Positions 5,906 to 13,238 of a stretch of 14,738 nt of DNA are shown here, one piece after another. The stretch is from an uncultured Candidatus Saccharibacteria bacterium (lineage in GTDB: Bacteria > Patescibacteriota > Saccharimonadia > Saccharimonadales > Saccharimonadaceae). The notes below the pieces were generated by a model. That model saw only the letters and a list, made by a program, of their open reading frames with translations, did no database searches and had not been told where the DNA came from. Position 1 is the first letter of the stretch. Each line of letters opens with the position of its first letter. The translations under genes were made by a program, and so were the position numbers. The DNA is taken from contig CALIJB010000021.1 of assembly GCA_938017675.1 (NCBI GenBank), forward strand, positions 1-14,738, written 5' to 3'.

Positions 5906-6028
5906 CTATTCTCAACTGCTTGTCAAAATACACTTTTGGACAAAACGTCAAACATCTGTCAACAAAAGCTAATATATATATATCACTAATGGAACAAAGC
6001 GTCAAGGGTTTTTGTCAAAAATGTGGTT

Positions 6029-7432
6029 TTATAGCTGTTTTTCGGCGTTTTTGGCTTGTTTGTAGGCTTTGGTGACGGGCGCCAGGCCGCGGGCGACGCG
6101 TTCGCGGTTGGCTTTGAGCTGCTTCTCGTCGCGGAAAGATAGTTTGATCGGCGTACCAGTGTAATCGAAAACATCGCGAATTTGGCGCTCTAGATAACGC
6201 TTGTAGCTCCAATGGACGAACTTCAAATTGCTGCCGTAAATGACAAACCACGGCGGATTGGTATCGGTTTGTACGATGTAGCGCAGCTTCGGGTGGGTGT
6301 TTTTCAGGCCAGCTGGCGGATGCTTTTGAATTGATTGCTGCAGGAGATCGTTAAGCTTACGAGTAGTAGTTTTTTGCTGGCGGTGCGCATTGATACTGAG
6401 GGCTAAATCGAATAATTTAGCAACATTCTGGCCGGTGACCGAGCTAGTGAAAATTAACGGCGCCCACGGCGTAAAGTCGAATTGTGCTGAAATCTTTGGT
6501 GCCAGCGCGTCACGGGTGTAGGCATCTTTGCCGAGAGCGATGTCCCATTTGCTAACGACGATGGCTAGCCCCTTGCCTGCTTCGGCGATAATGCCAGCTA
6601 GCTTTTGGTCTAGGGCGGTGCTCAGCTCATTGACATCCATTAGCAAAAAGCAAATATCAGCCTCTTCGATGGCGGCGAGGGTGCGCAAGACGCTAAACTT
6701 CTCGATACCAACCTCTTGCTTGCCTTGGCGGCGGATACCGGCGGTGTCGAGCAGCTCAATCGCTTGTCCGTGATACTGCAGGCGGACGCGGTTGACGTCG
6801 CGGGTGGTGCCGGCGCGGCTGGCAACGATGGCTTGCTGCTTGCCAGCCAGTGTATTAAACAGGCTAGATTTACCGACATTTGGCCTACCGATAAGGGCGA
6901 TTTTGAGAGTTTCGCTGGGTTCGGCTTGTTGTTTGGCGTGGATGTGTTGGCAGATTTCGCTAAGGACGTCGGTGATACCAGAGTTGTGTTCGGCGGAGGT
7001 GCGAATGATTGACTTGATGCCGAGGCGCAAGAATTCACTATCAGGTAGGTTGCCTTTCAGATCGATTTTGTTAGTGATGAGAATGACGGGTTTGCGGCTC
7101 TTTAGGGCGGTTTTGGCGACGCGGCGGTCTTCGTCGCTAGGGTATTTGGTACTGTCGACGACCACGAGAATGACGTCGGCGGCTTCGGCAGCCTCAGCGA
7201 TTTGGTCTTGGATGCTGGCTTCGAATTCGTCCTCGGCGGGCTTGAGGCCAGCGGTATCTACCAGCCAAAAATCGCGGCCTTGATATGACGCTTTACCGAT
7301 GACATTGTCGCGAGTAGTGCCGGCTTCGCGAGCGACAATGGCCTGCTGCGAACGCATGATGCGATTGAATAGCGAACTTTTACCAGCATTAGCGCGGCCG
7401 ATGATAGCGACAGTAGGAAGTTTGGTTGCCAT
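6029..7432 (-). CDS. der: Ribosome assembly GTPase Der (EngA)
   Basis: Der is a cytoplasmic GTPase needed for maturation of the 50S subunit. The 467-residue length fits the family. The first GTPase domain has GRANAGKSS (12-20), DTAGL (59-63) and NKID (121-124). The second has GRPNVGKSS (182-190), DTAGI and SKWD. A basic KH-like C-terminal domain runs from about residue 360, with the typical RYIVQTDTNPPWFVIYG and YLERQIRDVFDYTGTPIKLSFR regions. The first P-loop has A-N-A where P-N-V is more usual, which keeps the essential GKS. The ATG at 7432 lies ten bases from an extended -10 box and has no Shine-Dalgarno site, so its leader is at most a few bases. It has its own promoter and appears monocistronic. 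Confidence 0.95.
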   Translation of the reverse strand: MATKLPTVAIIGRANAGKSSLFNRIMRSQQAIVAREAGTTRDNVIGKASYQGRDFWLVDTAGLKPAEDEFEASIQDQIAEAAEAADVILVVVDSTKYPSDEDRRVAKTALKSRKPVILITNKIDLKGNLPDSEFLRLGIKSIIRTSAEHNSGITDVLSEICQHIHAKQQAEPSETLKIALIGRPNVGKSSLFNTLAGKQQAIVASRAGTTRDVNRVRLQYHGQAIELLDTAGIRRQGKQEVGIEKFSVLRTLAAIEEADICFLLMDVNELSTALDQKLAGIIAEAGKGLAIVVSKWDIALGKDAYTRDALAPKISAQFDFTPWAPLIFTSSVTGQNVAKLFDLALSINAHRQQKTTTRKLNDLLQQSIQKHPPAGLKNTHPKLRYIVQTDTNPPWFVIYGSNLKFVHWSYKRYLERQIRDVFDYTGTPIKLSFRDEKQLKANRERVARGLAPVTKAYKQAKNAEKQL

Positions 7433-7442
7433 AATTAACTTA

Positions 7443-7451
7443 ATTATAACA
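7443..7451 (-). promoter_or_regulatory. Extended -10 promoter of der
   Basis: The minus strand reads TGT-TATAAT, identical to the permease promoter core. Ten bases separate it from the der ATG, so the expected leader is about three or four bases. Confidence 0.65.
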
Positions 7452-7492
7452 GAGGTGAGTTGATTTAGCGAGCGCTAGCGGTATAGCAGAAT

Positions 7493-7888
7493 TTATAATA
7501 TGCCGATTGAAATGGCGTTATGCAGTGTCAATAGTAATACTGCCGTCAAGAATAGTCCGCCCGCTACTAGAAATATCCATTCGGCGAAAGCCTTCCACGA
7601 CGCGGAGGACTTATTATTTTTATGTTTTGAACGCCGCAAATTTCGCCAGCCAACGAAACAGGCTGCGATAATTATTATCTCAAGACCAAGGGCGCAGACA
7701 TCAATGCCGTATTCAGCGTGCGGTCCAAACGAGATTGTTCTCGGTGCGCTGGCTACAGAGTAAAAACTACTATTCTCGTCAAAACATAATGTGCGCTTGT
7801 GTAGCGGGTTGAACAACCAAGATATTGAGTCGTTGGCGTGGTTGGTCAGTTGGTAATGAGGAGTTGGGTCGGGGTTTGGCATACACAT
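7493..7888 (-). CDS. Small hypothetical membrane protein, two transmembrane helices
   Basis: The 131-residue product has a polar N-terminal 60 residues without a signal peptide, a helix at about 62-82 (ending FVGWRNLRR), a basic loop (RRSKHKNNK) and a second helix at about 103-124. The positive loop suggests both termini lie outside the cell. No family is recognised. ATG 7888 is chosen because a TATAAT box on the minus strand lies seven bases upstream, which would make the mRNA leaderless; a second in-frame ATG at 7882 is less well placed. It sits between rluB-type and der genes with its own promoter. The plausible membrane topology and placed promoter support a real gene, but there is no homology evidence. 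Confidence 0.6.
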   Translation of the reverse strand: MCMPNPDPTPHYQLTNHANDSISWLFNPLHKRTLCFDENSSFYSVASAPRTISFGPHAEYGIDVCALGLEIIIIAACFVGWRNLRRSKHKNNKSSASWKAFAEWIFLVAGGLFLTAVLLLTLHNAISIGIL

Positions 7889-7895
7889 AGTATTT

Positions 7896-7901
7896 ATTAT
7901 A
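7896..7901 (-). promoter_or_regulatory. -10 box of the small membrane protein gene
   Basis: The minus strand reads TATAAT, seven bases before ATG 7888. There is no TGn extension and no clear -35. The transcript start is predicted at the start codon. Confidence 0.5.
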
Positions 7902-7935
7902 ATCCAAGATAGGTGTAGTAAGACAACGTAATTTG

Positions 7936-8646
7936 TTAACTAGCGGAAATACTTTGCCACTCCCCTCGTTTCATGTTGCCAAGCGAATAATTGCCGAATT
8001 GTACGCGGTGCAGTCGCACGACGGTGTAGTCGAGCGCAGCAAAGGTGCGGCGGATTTGGCGGTTGCGGCCTTCGCTCATGATGGCTTGCCAGTTGAGGCG
8101 GCTATCGTCGAGGCGCTCTAGAGCCAGCTGACTGCGGCCGTCCTCGAGGTTGACGCCAAAATCGCTAATCATCTGCTGGTGTAGCGGCTCAAGCGGCCGG
8201 TTGAGGCGGGCTTTATATATTTTAGTCTTGCGAAAACTCGGGTGGGTCATGCGGTGAGCAAAATCGCCGTCGTTGGTCAGCAGAATCAAGCCAGAGCTAT
8301 CCTTGTCGAGGCGGCCGACTGGCTTGAGGTGATGTAAATCGCGCGGCAATAATGAATAAATTGTCGGCGCGTGGCCCTGCTGACGCCGCGAGCAGACGTA
8401 ACCGACTGGTTTGTTGAAAGCGATGTAGGCTTTTTTGATAGCGTGAGAGCTGATATCGCGGCCCGCGACTTTGACAGTGTCAGTTGGCGATAGACGAGTG
8501 CCAAGCGTCGCTAGCTCGCCGTTAATAGTGACGGTATCTGTCGAGATTAGATCGTCGGCTTCGCGCCGCGAGATACCGAGTTGGAGTGCTAAGAATTTAT
8601 TGAGGCGAATCGTTTTGGTGCCACTAGCTGATTTTTGGCTTACCAT
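7936..8646 (-). CDS. 23S/16S rRNA pseudouridine synthase, RsuA/RluB/E/F family
   Basis: The enzyme converts specific rRNA uridines to pseudouridine in the cytoplasm. From ATG 8646 it has 236 residues. An S4 RNA-binding domain covers about 13-65 (IRLNKFLALQLGISRREADDLI). The catalytic domain has AFNKPVGYVCS and GRLDKDSSGLILLTNDG, whose Asp114 is the expected nucleophile, then RKTKIYKARL and EGRNRQIRR. The frame extends back to a TTG at 8691 inside the response-regulator gene, but ATG 8646 is preferred because it starts close to the S4 domain and lies seven bases after the regulator's stop. No promoter or good Shine-Dalgarno site lies in that gap, so it is probably co-transcribed with the kinase and regulator. 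Whether it is RluB, E, F or RsuA cannot be decided here. Confidence 0.9.
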   Translation of the reverse strand: MVSQKSASGTKTIRLNKFLALQLGISRREADDLISTDTVTINGELATLGTRLSPTDTVKVAGRDISSHAIKKAYIAFNKPVGYVCSRRQQGHAPTIYSLLPRDLHHLKPVGRLDKDSSGLILLTNDGDFAHRMTHPSFRKTKIYKARLNRPLEPLHQQMISDFGVNLEDGRSQLALERLDDSRLNWQAIMSEGRNRQIRRTFAALDYTVVRLHRVQFGNYSLGNMKRGEWQSISAS

Positions 8647-8653
8647 AAGACGA

Positions 8654-10195
8654 TTATTTTGGTTGGCTTGAGGAAATTGCGGTTTCTTCAAACTTTAACC
8701 CGGCTTCATCGGAAGAGGCTGGTGCTACTGATGGTGCAGCTGGCTCTGGTGCGCTAGTGTTTGGTACTGGTATAGCTGGTGCAGCTGGCGGTGTGGCATT
8801 AAGCGCAGACTGCGCGGAAGGATTATTCAAAGCGCCACTAGCTGATGCGGTCATATTACTGATTGGCGTAGCAACTGCGGCTGGGCCTGGCATTATGTGA
8901 GGTATAGTCGGCGCTGGTGTAGCAGGAGTGATTGCTGGTTCTGGCTGTGCTGGTTGAGGGGCGGTTGGAGTTGCCGCTGCAGTAGTGCTGGCAGACGGTG
9001 AAGTCGGCGCTACTGATGGCGCTAGGTTTGTTGCTATAGAAGCTGGCTCGGGTGCAGCTGGCGCTGGAGTTGGCGCGGCTACAGGGGTTGCTGCTGGCGC
9101 TGCCTGAGGGAACACATTCGTAGGATTGGCCTGTGGTGCCGGGATAGTGTTAAGGTTTTGATAGGTAGCTAGCTCCTCGCTCATGCGAGCTGTGTAATCA
9201 ATTGGTTCTTGATCAGTTGGGGTGATTGGTTGGATCACTCGGCCTGACGAACCTGGCCGGTTAGTTGAAAACGGCGCGATTGGTTGCGGCAAAGTGCTAG
9301 TTCTCGGTGCAGTTGCTGCGCTAGCCGGCGGTGGCAAAGTGGCTGCGGGTGCAGCTTGGCTAAGCACTGGATTAGCCGGAGTAGTGACTGGGATGTTAGT
9401 GACGGCGGCAGGCGCGCTAGCTGCTGGAGTTTCGCGCGGTGCGGCAACTAGCGGATTTGGCTGCTGTGCCGATGGAACCGCGGGAATAGCTGCTGGTTCT
9501 GGCTGCGCTGGTTGAGGGGCGGTTGGAGTTGCCGCTGCGGTAGTACTGGCAGACATCGTTGTAGCGGTGGCTGCCGCCGTATCGGTCGGCGCTGGGTTAG
9601 CCGGTGTTGGAGCGGCCGAGTTGGTTGCTGGATTAGAACTAGAAGCTGGGCCCCCTGGAGTTTCGGGGTTTGGATTTAGTTCATTCGCTTTAATATTATC
9701 GCTTTCAGCTTTTTCTGGAGAATTGTTAGCTGGCGCTGGCTCCGTTGCTCTAGCGCTAGGACCAGGTTCGATAGTAGCTCGTTTTGGCTCGTTGACAAGA
9801 GGTGCTGGCGTGTCGGCCGGTACTGAGGCGTCGCCGAGAACTTCGTGGACGGTGCGAACGACGTCCTCGATGCCGACTTGCGATTTGACTAGATAGCGGT
9901 CGGCACCGAGCGCCATGCCGCGTTGGCGTTGCTCATCGCTTGACAGAGCAGTCATCATAATGACGTGAATACCGCGTGTCTCGGTGGTGCTGCGTAGAAT
10001 ATCCAGCATGTCGAAGCCGCTGATATTCGGCATCATAACGTCGCTAATTATTAGGTCGGGTACTTCTTTGATGGCAAGCGCCAAGGCTTGTTCGCCGTCG
10101 CTGGCAGATAATATGTCGTAGCCCTCGGCGCGCAGCCGTACGCTATAAATCTCGCTGAGGCTTTTGTCGTCTTCTACTAGTAATATTTTTGTCAT
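8654..10195 (-). CDS. Response regulator: CheY-like receiver with a very long Ala/Pro-rich tail
   Basis: Residues 1-121 form a complete receiver domain: acidic pair ED-D (8-10), phospho-acceptor Asp52 in LIISDVMMPN, Thr82 and Lys104 (YLVKSQ). After it come about 390 residues made mostly of Ala, Pro, Thr and Ser, with no DNA-binding or enzymatic domain visible. A less biased island lies at about 305-358 (FSTNRPGSSGRVIQPITP, then YTARMSEELATYQNLNTIP). One 21-residue block occurs twice (about 214-235 and 400-421). The tail is probably disordered and acts by protein contacts (inference). The gene follows the histidine kinase by 50 bases; AGGGG at 10200-10204 is a ribosome-binding site, while a TAAAAT at about 10205-10210 could instead be a near-leaderless promoter. 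The frame is intact over 513 codons. Confidence 0.85.
   Translation of the reverse strand: MTKILLVEDDKSLSEIYSVRLRAEGYDILSASDGEQALALAIKEVPDLIISDVMMPNISGFDMLDILRSTTETRGIHVIMMTALSSDEQRQRGMALGADRYLVKSQVGIEDVVRTVHEVLGDASVPADTPAPLVNEPKRATIEPGPSARATEPAPANNSPEKAESDNIKANELNPNPETPGGPASSSNPATNSAAPTPANPAPTDTAAATATTMSASTTAAATPTAPQPAQPEPAAIPAVPSAQQPNPLVAAPRETPAASAPAAVTNIPVTTPANPVLSQAAPAATLPPPASAATAPRTSTLPQPIAPFSTNRPGSSGRVIQPITPTDQEPIDYTARMSEELATYQNLNTIPAPQANPTNVFPQAAPAATPVAAPTPAPAAPEPASIATNLAPSVAPTSPSASTTAAATPTAPQPAQPEPAITPATPAPTIPHIMPGPAAVATPISNMTASASGALNNPSAQSALNATPPAAPAIPVPNTSAPEPAAPSVAPASSDEAGLKFEETAISSSQPK
8933..8996 (-). repeat. 64-bp direct repeat inside the regulator tail, copy A
   Basis: It matches copy B at 9491-9554 at 61 of 64 positions and encodes the tail block ASTTAAATPTAPQPAQPEPA. 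The offset is 558 bases, exactly 186 codons, so recombination between copies would keep the frame. Confidence 0.8.
9491..9554 (-). repeat. 64-bp direct repeat inside the regulator tail, copy B
   Basis: Partner of copy A at 8933-8996, with three differences. The near identity at nucleotide level points to a recent duplication or gene conversion rather than simple amino-acid bias. Confidence 0.8.
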
Positions 10196-10245
10196 CTTAC
10201 CCCTATTTTAACGGTTATGGTTTAAAAATGCTATACCCTATAGTT

Positions 10246-12219
10246 TTAATTTCGCCGCGGCGGGACATTTAATCTGATTTCGTTGCGTAATTGTTCGGCA
10301 TATTTGTCGGGTGCGGCCTCAATATCGCTAAGCGGCGTGTTGGTAAATTGCTTGGTTGTACTGGCCGCGTTTTGGTTTAAATCGTCTGGTTTGGGTGCTG
10401 GCGGCGGCGAATAGTTGAGCAAGCTAGTATCGGTGAAGGTCTGAGTCGGAGCTGTTGGTGTTGGTGTGTCGAGCGGCGTTTGTTCAAACTCGGCAGCCGC
10501 TGGCGCAACCGCTAGAATTTCTGGCGCATTGCTAGCTAGCATGTCTTCAGCTGATAACTTATCAATGCTGGTGTTATTTTCGGTTTCGCTGTTGTCATTT
10601 AGAAAAGTGGCAGCAACATGGTCGACTCGCGGAATAGCCAAGAAAAATGTACTGCCGTGCTGATATTCACTCTCAACCCACAACCGTCCGCCGATAGTCT
10701 CGGCTAGCCGCCGGCACAAGTATAAGCCTAGCCCAGTGCCGCCTATCTGGCGGGTGTCGCTGTTATCGACGCGGTAGAACTTCTGGAAGAGATGGCCAAC
10801 GTCCTCTGGCGGAATGCCGATGCCAGTGTCGGCGACACTTATCGTCACCTGGTCGTTGTTGCTAGTTACGTCAACGGTGATACTGCCCGACGGCGTGTAC
10901 TTGATAGCATTTTCAATCAAGTTTTGGACGATTTCGCGGAGGTGGTCGTTATCAACATTAGCATATAAAATCGGGTTGATTCGGCGGTTCTGGACCTCCT
11001 TGCTAGAAACATCGCTAGTCGATGGTACGAAGTTGACACTTAAGCCTTTTTCTTCAGCTTTCGGCGTTAATCCGTCGGTGATATCTTTGATGAAGTCGAT
11101 GACATTAACGATTTTTGGGTTGTTACTGAGGCGATGGTCGTCAGCTTTGCTAATGTCGAGCAAATCTTGAAAGAGCCGGCCCAAGTGCTCGGCTGATTGA
11201 TGCGCTTTGGTAACATAACCGCGGGCGCGCGTATCGATGGTGGCGGTCTGCGGGTTAAGCGCTAGGCCGAGGTAACCCTCAATGCTGGCAACTGGCGTAC
11301 GCATCTCGTGGCTGGCGGTGCTGATGAACTCGGCGCGCTGGCGCTCGTCGCTGCGCTCGGCGGTGATATCGCGAAAGACGATCACTGCGCCGTCGTTATG
11401 CTTGTTACTGATTGGCTTAACTGAAATGCTAGCCATAAAATTTTTGTCAGATTGGGTCTTGATCTTGAAATCGTCAGTTTTGAGCGGGTTGTTAGTGTTG
11501 AGGACGCGAGCAATAATATCGCCGTTATCATTATCTTTGATAGTGTTATTGTCCTGATCCATCAGTCTGATGACTGATTTGTACGACAAGCCGATGGCGT
11601 CTTGATTACCCCAGCCAACTAGCTGCTGGGCTGCTGGATTGATCAAGGTGATGATACCCTTCGCATCGACGGCTACTACCCCGTCGCCGATAGCGCTGAT
11701 AACAATGTCAGAAGCTTGAGGGCCAGCCACGGTAGCTAAACTCTCGCAGATTGGTTCACTAGCGCCAACAGATTGGTGTCGGCGCAGCCACAGTAAACTT
11801 GCAGCTAGTAAGGGTGTAAATAGCATCATAGCCAATGCTGCTAATGATCCCAAGGGTGTCTGCTCAATAATAAAACGCTCCGCCACCGCGGCTGCAGCGG
11901 CGATGACAGCTGTCAAGAGACCATAAGTTCCAAGTAATGGTCCGACAGCGACGATTACTGCAAATAGCGCCAAATGTGGCGCTCCTTGATTGCTAGAGGC
12001 AAAAACTAGCAGCCAGCCTGTTGCCGTCAACAAGATATAATTAATTAGCAGCGATTGGTAAAAGTTTCGCTTAACAGCAAAATATGATACCAAAGTAATT
12101 ACGAAAGCAATCGCGGCTAACGAGCCCGGTAGTATAGACACATACAAAGGGTCTTCTGGAGATTTTCCACCGCCAATAGACCAAGCAAACAATCCAGCTA
12201 CAACAGCGAGGATGAGCAT
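10246..12219 (-). CDS. Membrane-bound PAS sensor histidine kinase with disordered C-terminal tail
   Basis: The 657-residue product has several membrane helices in residues 1-146, a PAS domain at about 168-285 (SAIGDGVVAVDAKGIITLIN to FRDITAER), a HisKA domain with phospho-acceptor His304 in STASHEMRTP, and an ATPase domain with N-box NLIENAIKY (433-441), DTGIGIP (464-470) and GGTGLGL (493-499). The layout resembles WalK/PhoR-type kinases. After the ATPase domain a roughly 120-residue Pro/Thr-rich tail (534-657) ends in AEQLRNEIRLNVPPRRN. It is the likely partner of the regulator downstream. ATG 12219 has only a weak Shine-Dalgarno site; the frame stays open upstream to the promoter (12302-12307) without a usual start codon, so the N-terminus is uncertain. 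Confidence 0.9.
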   Translation of the reverse strand: MLILAVVAGLFAWSIGGGKSPEDPLYVSILPGSLAAIAFVITLVSYFAVKRNFYQSLLINYILLTATGWLLVFASSNQGAPHLALFAVIVAVGPLLGTYGLLTAVIAAAAAVAERFIIEQTPLGSLAALAMMLFTPLLAASLLWLRRHQSVGASEPICESLATVAGPQASDIVISAIGDGVVAVDAKGIITLINPAAQQLVGWGNQDAIGLSYKSVIRLMDQDNNTIKDNDNGDIIARVLNTNNPLKTDDFKIKTQSDKNFMASISVKPISNKHNDGAVIVFRDITAERSDERQRAEFISTASHEMRTPVASIEGYLGLALNPQTATIDTRARGYVTKAHQSAEHLGRLFQDLLDISKADDHRLSNNPKIVNVIDFIKDITDGLTPKAEEKGLSVNFVPSTSDVSSKEVQNRRINPILYANVDNDHLREIVQNLIENAIKYTPSGSITVDVTSNNDQVTISVADTGIGIPPEDVGHLFQKFYRVDNSDTRQIGGTGLGLYLCRRLAETIGGRLWVESEYQHGSTFFLAIPRVDHVAATFLNDNSETENNTSIDKLSAEDMLASNAPEILAVAPAAAEFEQTPLDTPTPTAPTQTFTDTSLLNYSPPPAPKPDDLNQNAASTTKQFTNTPLSDIEAAPDKYAEQLRNEIRLNVPPRRN

Positions 12220-12301
12220 AATTGCTTCGCTGGCGCGGTGATGCCAAAACCGATCAATATAGTTAGACGTGATGCCCCCTAATTTAGAGTTGCTTATGAT
12301 T

Positions 12302-12307
12302 AGTATA
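12302..12307 (-). promoter_or_regulatory. -10 box of the histidine kinase operon
   Basis: The minus strand reads TATACT within an AT-rich stretch. With ATG 12219 as start, the leader would be about 75 bases, unlike the near-leaderless genes in this window. Confidence 0.4.
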
Positions 12308-12345
12308 TATCGACAAGCCGTTTTGCTGCAACCCTCTGGTACGTT

Positions 12346-12363
12346 CTTTAAGATAGCTTTAAG
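12346..12363 (+). promoter_or_regulatory. Tandem CTTTAAG repeats upstream of htpX
   Basis: CTTTAAG occurs at 12346-12352 and 12357-12363: two identical seven-base direct repeats with a four-base spacer. They take the place of a -35 and end nine bases before the -10 at 12373. This is the layout of PhoB/OmpR-family binding sites (known architecture); the binding protein is unknown. Confidence 0.45.
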
Positions 12364-12369
12364 GTAATT

Positions 12370-12378
12370 TGCTATAAT
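12370..12378 (+). promoter_or_regulatory. Extended -10 promoter of htpX
   Basis: TGC-TATAAT, a perfect extended -10, lies 11 bases before ATG 12390. The predicted leader is about five bases and no Shine-Dalgarno site is seen. Confidence 0.65.
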
Positions 12379-12389
12379 AAGCTGCAGAT

Positions 12390-13232
12390 ATGAAGCAGAT
12401 TTTCAAAACTACCCTACTTATGGCAATTCTGACAGGGCTATTCATGATGGTTGGCTATGTGTTTGGCGGCCAGCAGGGTATGTTGATGGCGCTAGGATTA
12501 GCGGCGGTGTCTAACTTTTTCATGTATTTTTTCAGTTCGTCGCTAGTAATTAAGATGCAAGGCGCTCAGCCGCTAGGCAATCGTTACCCGCAGGTCGAGC
12601 GTATCGTCCGCGAGTTAACAGTCCAGGCGAATCTGCCGATGCCAAAGCTTTATTACGTCGAGACGCCGATTCCTAATGCCTTCGCGACAGGCCGCTCGCC
12701 GCAGCATGCTGCCGTAGCGGTGACGACTGGTATCATGGACATTCTGAATGAGGATGAACTGCGGGCGGTTTTGGCGCACGAATTAGGTCACGTCAAACAC
12801 CGCGATATGCTAATCTCGACTATCGCCGCGACGCTGGCGGGTGCGATTAGTTATCTGGCGCAGCTGGCTTTCCTGTTCGGCGGATCGTCGGACGACGATG
12901 ACGGCGGTAATGTCTTTGCGATGATTGCCTCGTTAATTTTGGCGCCGATCGCTGCGATGTTGATCCAGATGGCAGTATCGCGCAGCCGCGAGTATGCGGC
13001 TGATCAGTATAGCCACAGTATTCTCGGCACTGGCGATGATTTAGCGTCGGCGCTGATGAAGTTAGAAAACTGGAAAGCTAGCGTACCGCCGATTGCACCA
13101 TCGCCAAGCCAAGAAGCTTCAGCTCATCTAATGTTTTCGAATATGTTATCGCTGGGCGGCTTGCAAGCTCTCTTCTCGACTCACCCGTCGACCGAGGCGC
13201 GAATTGCTCGCTTGAAAGAACTAGACAAGTAG
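12390..13232 (+). CDS. htpX: Membrane zinc metalloprotease HtpX
   Basis: HtpX is an inner-membrane M48 protease that degrades misfolded membrane proteins. The 280-residue length is typical. Two N-terminal hydrophobic segments (about 5-25 and 31-52) precede the protease domain. The zinc site is HELGH (130-134), with the third ligand Glu201 in SRSREYAADQYS. Two further hydrophobic stretches (about 142-164 and 176-196) lie between, as usual, and an acidic DDDDGG loop separates them. The C-terminal FSTHPSTEARIARLKEL motif is also characteristic. It has its own near-leaderless promoter with tandem repeats suggesting control by an OmpR/PhoB-type regulator. It is followed after six bases by an alpha/beta hydrolase gene, so the two form an operon. 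Confidence 0.95.
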   Translation: MKQIFKTTLLMAILTGLFMMVGYVFGGQQGMLMALGLAAVSNFFMYFFSSSLVIKMQGAQPLGNRYPQVERIVRELTVQANLPMPKLYYVETPIPNAFATGRSPQHAAVAVTTGIMDILNEDELRAVLAHELGHVKHRDMLISTIAATLAGAISYLAQLAFLFGGSSDDDDGGNVFAMIASLILAPIAAMLIQMAVSRSREYAADQYSHSILGTGDDLASALMKLENWKASVPPIAPSPSQEASAHLMFSNMLSLGGLQALFSTHPSTEARIARLKELDK

Positions 13233-13238
13233 GCGTCG

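Noticed and set aside
5921..6020. Scattered TGTCAAAA-like words that might be iterons
   Set aside because: Spacing is irregular and the copies are degenerate; part of the signal is explained by the hairpin at 5920-5943.
5242..6028. Attachment-site direct repeats bounding the phage-like islet
   Set aside because: I looked for the AGTTCGC word and other shared words on both sides and found none on the der side, so no insertion boundary can be defined.
8647..8691. Fifteen-codon extension of the pseudouridine synthase from a TTG
   Set aside because: It overlaps the regulator gene, starts with TTG without a Shine-Dalgarno site, and adds only a polar stretch before the S4 domain.
9222..9896. Long plus-strand Gly/Ala/Val-rich open frames opposite the regulator tail
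   Set aside because: They mirror the Ala/Pro codon bias of the minus-strand gene and show no start signals or domain features.
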